Translations under genes and position numbers: made by a program
In this document: positions 1 to 11,169 of the stretch, piece after piece
How the letters are laid out: each line of letters begins with the position of its first letter
How positions within the stretch are numbered: the first letter of the stretch is position 1
The notes under the pieces: generated by a model
Database searches by the model: none
Told to the model about the DNA's origin: nothing
Seen by the model: only the letters and a program-made list of their open reading frames with translations
DNA from: Proteromonas lacertae
Taxonomy: Eukaryota; Sar; Bigyra; Opalinata; Proteromonadidae
Direction: 5' to 3'
Assembly (NCBI GenBank): GCA_002245135.1
Contig: NGBS01001161.1
Coordinates: forward strand, 248,001 to 312,000
Length of the DNA stretch: 64,000 nucleotides

Positions 1-142
1 ATTGTAACAAACCAAATCCCATTACAAAACAATATCAATCAAAGGGCAAGAAATAATCATCCCAATAAAGATATTCATTTATATATTCATACAGTAAGAG
101 AAGATATTTAAAATATAGTAATATTATTTAATATTTATTTAA

Positions 143-2820
143 TTATATTGTTTCATAAAGCTTCATATCTCCTAATGTTTTACCAATTTTCACTTTAACT
201 ACCAAAGGGACATTGAATTTAACCTTATAATTATTCTCCAAATAACGGATAACTTCTACTTCCATAATCTGTTTATATGTCTGTACTAAACTGGAAATTT
301 CTGTTGGAGGTAATACTGGTACTTGAATAACTAATTCATCATGTAATTGTAAAATCAGCTTGTATTTCTCACTTCTATTGGGGTTTAAACGATTCAGTGA
401 TTGTAATGAGTTGAATATTCCTATCATTGCATATTTTATAATGTCACTTGCACTTCCTTGAATAATACTATTAACAGCTTGTCTTTCAGCTCGACTATTC
501 AAAAAAAAATAAAAATTCTAAATGTATATACAACTTTTCAGATTCATTTTTACTATGGCAATTTGATATATATCTTCTTCTTCCCATTATACTCTTTATA
601 TAATTATTATATTGAATATCATTCTTCGTATTACATATGAATGACTTGATTCCTGGAAATTCTGATAGAAAATGATTCTTTAAATTTATTGCTTCATGTA
701 CTGTAATATTCAATTTCTCACTTATATCATTGATACCCATTCCATAGCAAATACCCTAAGCAAATAATATATATAAATATATATACTAACGTTATGCATT
801 TAGCATTATTTCTTTCTTTGTCATTTATATCTTTAATATTTTTATGGTATATTTTACTACTCACTAATCTATATATATCACCATCATAATTATTATTATC
901 TTTAAATAATTCCAACAGATGAACGTCATTACTATACTATATAAACAATAATAACAATAAAATATCCAATACATATGCCAATATTCTCATCTCTATCTGA
1001 TTATAATCAAATGATATAAATAATGTATTTTTATCACTATAAAACGCATTTCTTACATTGAAACTTAGTTTTTCATTTATTACTATATCTTCCTATTATT
1101 ATTATTATATAGATAATATATATATACAGAAGGCATATTTTGTATGTTTGGATTACACGAACTTAACCTCCCTGTTGATGTATTAATATGATTCCAATGT
1201 GAATATATATGATAAGAACCATCTGAGAATTCTCTACAACATTCATTATATCCATTTATATAAGTGCTATTATTAATATATTTTAGTGTATTATACTTCA
1301 GTATTTTCTGTAATTTTCTATACTCTATTATTAAATTCGGAAATTCATGTTGATCCTTTAATTTCTATATAATATTATATATATATACATATAACTTATC
1401 ATTATTATACATTTAATATATTCTTATTTGATGATAATTTCTTCATTTTGGATTTACTTTCATTCAATGATAAATGTAAAACATTAAACAATACATTACT
1501 CACCTGTTCACTTGATGATAAAAGAATTGGAGATGGTAATAATGAATTAGCTTTTATTTCAATCTTATTACACAATTCATTTATTATATTTTTATAACCA
1601 TTCATATATTCATAATTATAATTCAACCCTTCTATTTCTAACATTGATAGAATAGGAATAACTTTAGATTCAAGTGAAATGAATGTGAAATAGAGATGAT
1701 TGTTGATTAATTCAGTTTTAATCTTTTCGTAGAGTGATTTTATGATTAACAAATTGTATTTTAATGATTCTATTGACTGAACTTTATTAACTATATAACG
1801 AATAGAAAAAAATGAAAAAATATACTCGTTTCATTATTCAAATATTTCAAACACAAATCTTCAACTGTCATATTTATTGTTTCATTTTCACTATTTAATA
1901 TCCAATTAGCTATTTTAACATCTCTAATTCCTTGATATTCATCTACATAATTCATTACCGTTTTTATTGATTGTTGACAATCATAGCTAATTATTTCTCT
2001 TGAATTTCCTTTAAATATTGACTTATATAATTCTATTTTCATTTCATTTGTGATTTGCTTATTCGATATATTGAATGATAAAGATGGTATATAATAATAT
2101 TTATATTTATCTTTAATATTGTACATTATAAATAACCCTTTCCATTTTAACTACAATCTATTAAAGATTAACTTCTGATTATTTTATATTTAAAAATGAT
2201 ATATCTTCTGGTATTACTGATACTTGATAATTTTTGTGTTTTGATTGCTTTAATTGTAATAGAAAATGTGGTAACATATCATCTCCATATAATGAAAAAT
2301 ACCATATTCTCTTCACTTCGGTTTTTAGTTCAGCAATTACCGATTCATATACGCTTTGACTACTAAATGCATTATATGTTTTGCTCTAATATGTATTAGT
2401 TATAGTAATAATAATTCTACTGTGAATAACTGATGAAATAACAAAAATGAAGCTGAATCAGGATGATTTATTGTCTGAGAGAAACACTATTGTCTAGATG
2501 AAAAAATATGGTACTGATAGTATTGTTGATTGATTTTTAAGTTGTCTGCCCATCGTTTTTATTCTCTTCTTTGGCAAATCTACCACTTTTGGTAATAACT
2601 TAGTAATCACCTCGTCATTGTGAATTCTTTTACGTGTATTCAATGTAGCTGTTAGTGTTGATTTAATATTCGCTTTAACTTGATGATTTATGTCTATTTT
2701 CTTCTCTTTAACTAAATTCTCTGGATTTTTTATTTGTTCCCTCATTCTAAGCACTTCTAAAAAGCTTTGTGGAGGTTTAGGAGGTTCAAGCCTTGCTTTT
2801 AATCGAATAATCTCAAACAT
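143..2820 (-). CDS. Family A DNA polymerase, theta/nu-like (polymerase without helicase)
   Basis: The spliced reading frame holds the whole Pol I-type polymerase module: motif A as DYNQIEMRILAY, the O-helix region ending AKCITLGICYGMG, a GRLSSCNPNIQNMP block, the ERQAVNSIIQGSASDI block, and motif C as LHDELV near the C-terminus. Three aspartate-bearing motifs are present, so it should be catalytic. The upstream part resembles the exonuclease-like domain of POLQ/POLN, with no DEDD residues that I can see. At least seven short introns were traced by frame continuity, for example a 31-nt intron GTATATAT...CTTAG just before GICYGMG. I placed the start at the methionine of MFEIIRLKARLE; an earlier ATG near 2901 is open but gives a hydrophobic, non-family N-terminus. 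No helicase domain precedes it, so it is nearer POLN or a bare POLQ polymerase. Likely role is DNA repair or lesion bypass in the nucleus. Confidence 0.87.
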
Positions 2821-2974
2821 AAAAAAAGTGATCAAACATAAAGCTTGATTTATTTTCAACATAAAAACAAGTAACTTATAAACAGAGTAGATTAGTAACA
2901 TATGATCTAGAAATTAATCTTATAAAATGAATAACAAACAAATCATATACTAATTAAAAGTAATATAATATAAA

Positions 2975-5900
2975 TTAAAGTGTATAAACATCTACTAATT
3001 CAATTTCTTGTTCTTCTGTATCTTCAAATACAATAACTGGATATATTCCACCTACTGGCAAATCAGTAATGAACGAATCAAAATTCATATCACCAATAGT
3101 AATACACATCACTTTTCTAGTCATATCATACAATATTTCAACTGTCTTTCCTACTTCTAATTTCGGCATTTTCCTCATTACACCCATACCACATCTATAA
3201 GCGATTCCAGTACTTCCTCTATATACAAATAAATTATCAGATGTAGGAGGATGTGAATCAATAATAGGTAATAAAGCAGCACCAAATGAGATTAAGTTTC
3301 TACCTCTGATTAATTTATACTTAACACCAATAACTTCATCTTTCAATTCTTTATGAAGACATACATATTGATTCACTGCATGTGTTGATTTGCCTTTACC
3401 TCTACTAGTTACATGTCTTCCATGTAAATCAATCAATGGAGTACGATATTTTGGAGAGAAGAATACTATTAATAATAATAATATATATACTTGAATTTTC
3501 TGGTAAATTGTCTTTTATTGCTGGTTGATTATTGACTATTGTTATAACTTCTTTTACATCCATCAGTGTTAATGGTATTGTTTTAGCTAAACCTGTTAAT
3601 GGCTGAGTTTCTATTAAATAATATATATATATATATATAAATACTATCAACAACAGTAATTGATATATTTGTACAACATGAACCATATTCATTCGTAGCT
3701 GTAACAACATATTGTTGAATATCATGCTTTCTGGGAGCTCCAGTAAATACACCAGTTTCTTCATTGAATTCTAAACCATCATCTAATTCAGGTTCAATCT
3801 TATAAACTGTTGGATTGTTAATAACTTCAGGTTTGATTGGCTCTATTTCTTCATCTGAGAATAATGTGTATTTTGATTTTGGATATTGAAGTTTCTGTGG
3901 AACTGGTACTTCCACAACTTCAATAAATAATTCACAAGTTCCTTTACCACTTTCATTAGCTGCTTCAACGATATATTTAGTTTTATTAGATAATTGTTGA
4001 GGAATTCCACTTATTGTACCATTCTTTGGATCTATTTCAATACCATTTGGTAATAATGGAGAAATAACAAATGCATCAGCTCCATTCTCTAACTCAGGTA
4101 CAATATCTTCTTCTATATTCATATTCAAATAAAAAGTATATTCTTTATGAGGATAAACTATATTATGTGGTTTTGGAGTAACTATTTCTATTGATAATGA
4201 ACATTTTATCACACCAACTGAGTTACTGGCTGATATATTGTAAACTGCTTCTTCTTTTTCAGCCATTGGCTTTCCACTAATAATTCCACTAAACGAATCC
4301 ATTTCCAATCCATCAGGTAATGCTATTTATATAATAATAATAAATCTAATACGAGGAGATATTGTATAAACTGAAGCTGTATGATCAATCTGTGGTTTTA
4401 ATGGAGTAATATCTTTATTCACAAAGAATGTGAATTTATCACCACCATATTTCAACATCGTTGCAGCAACAGCAGCTATTTAATATATATATATATATAT
4501 ATATACTATCAACAAAGAAGGTAATTTTAGTTTCACATCTTCCTTTCTTACACAATGCAGTAATAGTATAATGATATTCACCAGAGAGTGAAGTTCTACC
4601 TGAGAATATACCAGTATTAGGATTGAATTTCAAACCATTCGATATTTCAGGTTCAATAACAAACTGATCAACATTACCTAAATAAGAAGGTTTTATCTCT
4701 TTAACTCCATAATATAATGGTAATCTATATTCATCTTGTGGATATTTTAATCTGATTGCATATGGTGGTTCTAATACTTCAAATGATATTTGTGTTGTAT
4801 CTGATCCAAATGGATTACTGGCTCTTATTGTTAATACTGTTTTAGTCATTGTTTCTTCAGCAACTCCACTAATTTCACCAGTTTCACTATTAAATGTCAA
4901 ACCTTTAGGCAAGCCTGGTACTAGTAAATATTCTAAAACTGGATAAGTAACAGTTGGAACAATATTATCTACTTTAGCATCTAAATAAAATGAATAAGAT
5001 GTTTGTGGATATTTCAAATCCTTTGGAGCTAATGCACCACATACATATAGATTTATTTCTGTTGAAGATTCACCAAATGTATTTCTACCTGTTATTGTAT
5101 ATTTCACATTATCTACAGACATCATTGGCCTGCCTAATATCTCACCTGAATCTTGATTTAAATATAAACCTTCACAAAGACGAGGTGTAATTTCAAATTC
5201 GTGACAATTCAATACATAAGGTACAATAGGTTTCATTTCTGCTTCTTGTTCTATCATATATACTTTTCTATCATATTTAATAACAGGTAATAAAGCTATA
5301 ATAATAATAATAATAAATCACAAAAATATACTTTTAGTTTGAATTCCATGTTCAAATTTATCTAACTCATCATTAGTACTTCTAACTACAGAAATAGTTA
5401 AAGAAGTTACAACAAATCCAAATATATTCTTTGCTTGAACAATATATGTTCTAGTAGGAGATAACTGTGGAGTACCTGATAAAACACCTGTTTTTTCATT
5501 GAAATATAAACCAGCAGGTAATTCTTTGGGGGAAATAGAAAATGAATCAGCATGACCTTTATAATTTGGTTTTAATGGAGTAATAACATGATTAAATATA
5601 AATTCTGCTTTACTAGGAACATATCTAAAATCAGATGGTGGTGCACCTTTCACTTTAATTTGAAATTCATATGGATAATACTCTTTATGATATTTCATTA
5701 CAACTTTATATTTAATAGATGGTTGTATTTGTACAGGTGTTCCTGATATAACTCCTGTTTGTATATTTAATAACAATCCATCAGGTAAAGATGGTTCACA
5801 GAGAAATGTTCCTTTTTCACAATTAGTTTCAGGTGTAATTGGATCAATTCTTTCTCCAACATAAAACTTGTATTTATATTCTGAATAACTGAACTTAATA

Positions 5901-7242
5901 CGATCTAATACATCTACTTCTGACAATAATTCTAATGGAATATCTTCTAATTTCATTTTTTTCTTTTCTTCTTTTGGTTTTTCAATTTCTGGGTAGAATT
6001 TTGATGTTTTCATGTATAAAGATATATCTTTTTTATTTATATCTTCTTTTTGTTGTTGTACTCTTTGTTTATTATTAACATATAAGTCCATTAATTCCAT
6101 TTGAACTTCATTTCTTCTTAATAACCAATTTGCTTTACCAATTGTTAATTGTCTGAAGTAATTCTGTAAATAAACCAACGGGAATAACACTGATGGTGAA
6201 TTAGTAACAGATCTTTTAAAATCAACAAATTCTAATCCTTTTGTCAATTGTTGTAAACGTAAATATGGTTTATAATTCAACATAAACAATTTCAATTCTT
6301 TTACTAAACATGCATTATAATATGACTTTCCTAATTCAGGTTCTCTTAATTCCCTAAATCTTGCTGTTAATTTATCAATATTAATAAACTCAGTATTATC
6401 AGATTCTCTAAAATCAGTTCTTAAAAATTCAAATGCTAATCTAATCAAATCAGATTCAGTCATTAAACATAATATTTCTATTGAATATATAAATTCATCA
6501 ACTTTTAATCTCAATGGATGTACTTGTGGTGTTAAGAAGAAGAAGGATTTTATTAACAATGCTTTTGCTATAGATTCATTACTCTCACCAATATAATATT
6601 CCAAATCTGTAAAATTAATTTCTCCTCGTCCTTCTATATCTATTGCACTGAATAATGAATAAAATCGTTCTTCTTGAGCATGTGTAAATGGTTTACCTAT
6701 CAATCTCTTTCTATCTAGTAATACAATATCATTTAGAGAGAAATTCTCTGATAAATATAAATATCTGTAATAATAATGTCCAAAATAAGAGGCACGTAAT
6801 CGCATATTACGTTCTACTGGTTTATCTTCATCCAAGTATTTCTATTATTGTTTAATTTATATAGACATATGAAGTATACATTATATATGCTAATTAGATA
6901 TTTTAACTCACGTACTGGATTCTTTACAACCACTGTGTATTTTCTACACTATTCAGAATAGAGAAGAATGTGTAATACCTGAATAATAGCTTCTACTGGA
7001 TATGGAATCTGAAAATCTAGATGATAATATGGTGCGTAAATATACGTTCTACATTTCTCTTTCACTTTTCTATCTTCATCATAAATATGTGCAAACATAA
7101 GTAAGCATTTTCTCATCTAAAGCGATAATATTGATTTAATAGATACATTTTCATCTGATAGTTCGGCAAATTCTTGTACAGTTTTGGGAATAGGTACTAC
7201 AGCATCATAATAGACATTTTGACTTGATTGTTCATTTCCCAT
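2975..7242 (-). CDS. EF-hand / (PIG Ig-like repeat)x8 / SPRY protein with N-myristoylation motif
   Basis: The start codon gives MGNEQSS, a good N-myristoylation sequence (Gly2, Ser6), so the protein is probably tethered to a membrane on the cytosolic side. An EF-hand-like loop DIEGRGEINFTD follows, then a helical linker, then eight He_PIG-type units recognisable by G-L-x-(F/L)-N-x-x-T-G-x-(I/F)-S-G-x-P (for example GLYFNEKTGVLSGTP). The C-terminus is a SPRY domain (from about IDLHGRHVTSRG to the end). Exons join in phase through introns of 25-45 nt, including a 25-nt intron next to the SPRY domain and introns made almost only of TA or TTA repeats. He_PIG units are normally found in extracellular or surface proteins, so an intracellular lipid anchor is unexpected. 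Function is unknown; a scaffold is a guess. Expected length is about 1,350 residues. Confidence 0.82.
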
Positions 7243-7368
7243 TATGACTATTTATTTTTTGATTGATTTTAGTAATGATAAATTACTCTAAATAACCAAC
7301 GTATCAAAAAATAAAAATCTGATCAAGCTTAACTCAAACTTCGAGCTTCTATTAATAAGTTTGAAGCA
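7243..7368. promoter_or_regulatory. Divergent promoter region with TCAAGCTT
   Basis: This 126-nt space separates two start codons. It has ATCAAGCTTAA at 7322-7332 and a second CGAGCTTC, 40 nt or less from the plus-strand ATG. The same TCAAGC/GCTTGA core occurs in several other upstream spacers. Confidence 0.4.
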
Positions 7369-8105
7369 ATGTCTGAAGCGTATGCAAAGGCAAAAGGAGG
7401 TAGATTAAAGATTAAAGGGGTTGAAATAGCACCGTATTTAATAAAATGATATTTTTATAGTAAAAAACACAAGCATCACCATCATCATCATAAAAAAGAA
7501 GAAAAAGAAGAAAAAGAAGATGTATTTATGTTTAATTTATTTTTAGGAATATAATTTACAACGATTTGTTGGAAAAGGAAGAATCTTATCAAGTGGTACA
7601 GTAATAACTGGAAGTGGAACAGCATTTCAAACAGAATTATCATCTGGAGATGCTTTGATCATTCAACATCCTACAACGTATTGTTTTACTGTGTATTGTT
7701 TTTTCAATTAGTTTAACAGAAGAAGTAAGAATAGTTAAAATGGTTGTGAGTGATTTGTCTTGTGCAATAAATGTTCCATTTTCTTCAGATTTAATATCCA
7801 ATACAGCCTTCGAATATATCAAAAAACCAAAAGAGAAAGTAGATCCAAAGCTTCTCGAGAAAGAAAAACGTGATAAATTAATTAAAGAAGAAGAAGATGC
7901 TTTTGGAACTTATGCTGGAAATTTAGGAACTACGTTTACGTATATGATTAAGAAATCTGGTCCATATGGAGGATGTAAAATTATAACAGAAGTATAATTG
8001 TCTATTTTAATGTAAATAATTATATAGAAAACTAAAAGGAAGATGACAAGAGAAGAATTATTAGATGAAAGATGTAAAAAGAAAGCTGATAGACATTGTA
8101 TGTAA
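7369..8105 (+). CDS. Conserved protist protein with His-rich linker
   Basis: Four introns (27, 25, 34 and 35 nt) join five exons in frame from MSEAYAKAKGGRLKIKG to a TAA at the end of a lysine-rich tail. The first 20 residues resemble the start of FAM32A-like nuclear proteins. A linker of histidines and alternating Lys/Glu (KKHKHHHHHKKEE) follows. A compact domain then reads GKGRILSSGTVITGSGTAFQ and continues through a segment with GDALIIQHP and TFTYMIKKSGPYGGCK. I think I have seen similar domains in proteins of other protists but cannot name a family. It shares a 126-nt divergent upstream region with the PIG/SPRY gene, which contains a TCAAGCTT motif. The terminal exon is very basic, which fits a nucleic-acid or nuclear role, but that is inference. 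Confidence 0.7.
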
Positions 8106-8312
8106 GATTTATTTATAATAACGAATGAATTTATTAAAGATCTTAATTATTTTTTCTAATATTCACTTATAAGATAGATAATAGAGATTTTAATATTTTT
8201 TGGTGTTTGAAAAATGAAATTGGTTATTGAAAACAAATAGTAATTTCTTTCATTTTCTCTATTAGTATCTAAAAATCTAAATAATTTCTATTAACAAATT
8301 GATATCTATAAA

Positions 8313-9714
8313 ATGCTTAATAAAATAACAAAGGTTTCTACAAGATCTGTTACTCAATTGGCAATGAAAACAACAGAAAAGAATATAATAGTAAATCAAA
8401 ACACTCAAAAGTTGTTATCATATTCTTTACAATTTGTTGATATTAATTATTTTACTAAAAAGAATAAAGTGTATTTAGATTGTTATAATCAGAAAATAAC
8501 GCATTATAAAGATCCACATTTATTATCATCTATAAAAATATACTATTCAATATCATTTTTTCAAATGTATATAAGATAATATCCCTAATTGTTTTATTCA
8601 TCTTCTAATTTGAGAAATAATTATTTATGTTCCACAATAAATTTTGATCAAATAGAAATAATTAAAAGTATATATATACTATATAATAATTCTTAACTGA
8701 TAATAAATAGAAAGAGAAAATCTTCATGGATTGGTAGAAATGTATAGTAATTACTTTCCTCATATAAATAAATATATTTTCTGTTGTAAAACTATTGAAT
8801 TACCAGTAAAAGTATTATTATTATTATTTATATATTATTTTGACATTTACTTTATATTGTTATAGAATTATTTACAAACAAATCACAAAACAATTTATCA
8901 TATGTCATTTGTTACAAATACATTGAATAGAAAGAGTGGGAATTGTAATTTAGATATTGTTATTCCTAATGTACGACACAGTTTATCGAATGAATTAATT
9001 GATGTCATTAGTAAATCAATTGCAACTTACACAAGTGAAACAGTTGATATTAATTTAATAAGAAAAAGTATAGATTTGTTATCATCTCAACCAATACCAT
9101 TTACTGATAAAGAAATTAACATGTTCTTCAGAAATCACAGTGTTTCCCAAAATAATTATCGTTTTGGTAAAATATATCATAAAGTATTACCCTCTTTATC
9201 ATTGTTGTTATGCCTGAAAACACAATTATTTCCATATTTTAAAGAAATTTATGAAACTGTAAAAATGATATTATATCACAACAAATATAAGTGTAATAAT
9301 CAATCTATTATTGATTATTTATCTTATACATACAATCGAGATGATGTATTTCTTTCATAATTGTTGATTTGATAGGTTAAATATTGCATGAAAAAGTTGA
9401 TAGATTGGAAATTAATAGAGATGAATGAGAATAAAGAATATGTTCAATTACCAAATTCCATTTTAAATAGTAGAATATTTTTAAAAAAGCTTATACAATA
9501 TGCTTATAAAGTAGCTCCAGAAGTGGCAAATAAATTAAAGGTAAATGACTGGATTGAATATATTTATGGATCTAATGTAATAGTATTATTGAAAAATAGA
9601 ATTTATATATATAATAGATTCGAGACAATGACAGAAAAGAATTATATGATGTATTACTACTTAATTAATTTTGATTGTTTTTTTAAGAGGAAAATTATTT
9701 GGCTTGATACTTAA
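8313..9714 (+). CDS. Unrecognised protein, multi-exon
   Basis: I do not recognise this gene. A frame starting MLNKITKVSTRS can be followed through candidate introns at about 8566-8613, 8668-8710 and 8807-8865 and a 30-nt intron at 9358-9387. The joined protein of about 400 residues ends at TAA 9712-9714. The later exons are the most secure: the frame continues upstream of MSFVTNTLNRKSG into NYLQTNHKTIYH, and the 9358 intron joins RDD to VKYCMKKLIDW without a frame break. The first intron would need a TTTGAG acceptor, unlike the usual ATAG, so the 5' part is uncertain. The C-terminal piece (MKKLIDWKLIEMNENKEY) could be a winged-helix-like unit. The stop lies only 3 nt before the ATG of the PDH gene. 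Confidence 0.5.
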
Positions 9715-9717
9715 AAT

Positions 9718-10973
9718 ATGAACAAATTCATTTCTTCTTCGAACTTCTTAAGATACAAGGCTTTATACGAGTCAAAACGATTTGCTTCAAATAGTTTGAC
9801 TTATAAATTGCCAAAATATGATTTACATAGTATAATTGCGTAATACTTATCTAAAATCTTTACCTAGAGATTGAATCTCCTCCAAATACAATTGAAATCA
9901 ACAAAGAAGAGTGTTTAGATATGATAAAAAAGATGTACACAATAAGAAGAATGGAAATGACATGTGATTCAGAATACAAGCAGAAACACATACGTGGTTA
10001 TTGTCATTTATATGATGGCCAAGTATAACTAATAATTAATGAATTATTGAATTAATAGGAAGCTGTAGCTATAGGAATCGAAAAAACTTTACCTTCTCCA
10101 AATGATCTTATGACAAGTTATCGATGTCATGCACAACAATATTTAAGAAGTGGTGCAAATCAAGAAGCAATTGTATCTGTACTAGGAGAACTGTTAGGAA
10201 GATCATGTGGTTTCTGTAAAGGATTTGGTGGTTCTATGCACTTAGTTAACAAAGAAAAACACTTTTGGGGAGGTATTGGAATTGTTGGTTCACAAGTACC
10301 AATTGGAGCAGGATTAGCTTTAGCTAATAAATACTTAGAAAATGGTAATGTAGCTATTACTCTGTGTGGAGATGGTGCTTCTAATCAAGGCCAAGTGTAT
10401 GAAACTATGAATTTGGCTAACTTATATAAACTGCCTTTAATTATTGGGATTGAAAATAACCAATTTTCTATGGGTAGTTCTATTCATTATACTAGCAGCA
10501 ATAATAAATATTATACGATTGGAAACTATATTCCTGGTATTAAAGTTGATGGTATGAATGTATTTCATGTTATTAATGCTGTAAAATATGCTAAAGAATA
10601 TGCTCTTAAAAATGGTCCTATTATATTGGAAGTATAAATTCATACACTTTTAATTCTATAGTTTAATACTTACAGATATCATGGCCATTCTATGAGTGAT
10701 CCTGGCACTACATACAGATCTAAAGCAGAAATACAACATGTAAGAAAGACCAACGATTGTATCAATAACTTGAAACAAATAATGATTGATAATAAACTAG
10801 CAACAGAGAATGAGATACTAGAAATAGAAAATAGAGCAAAGAATGATGTTCAAAATGCTTTAAAAGAAGTGCTAAACAGTAAACCACCTGATGATTCATA
10901 TTATAAGAAGTTTATATACTCTGATTGCGATACCAATAACATTAAAACTTGTTCAATTAGAGATATTGATTAA
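9718..10973 (+). CDS. PDHA1: Pyruvate dehydrogenase E1 component, alpha subunit
   Basis: This is the thiamine-diphosphate-binding alpha subunit of the mitochondrial pyruvate dehydrogenase complex, which decarboxylates pyruvate with the beta subunit. The N-terminus MNKFISSSNFLRYK...SKRFAS is rich in Ser, Arg and Lys like a mitochondrial presequence. Family blocks are clear: RRMEMTCDSEYKQKHIRGYCHLYDGQ, the GGSMH segment, the TPP/Mg motif GDGASNQG with a downstream ENN, and the regulatory loop YRYHGHSMSDPGTTYR that carries the kinase-phosphorylated serine in animals. Three introns join in frame at about 9831, 10024 and 10634. Length (about 375 residues) fits the family. The ATG is only 3 nt after the previous stop, so its promoter or splice leader signal must sit in the neighbouring coding sequence. 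Confidence 0.95.
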
Positions 10974-11169
10974 AATAAATATCTTTAATGTCTCTTTTTT
11001 CTCTTTTCTCTCTAAAATTCTATAAACCGTTATATAAACATAATAAAAAATAATACACATTCTCTAAGTAATTTTAATACATTTATTCATCTATAAAATG
11101 AATTTAGAATATAAAGTCGTTTCATTTAAAATCTATTTTGATATTTTGGTTTAATAGCTTATTCTGCCA

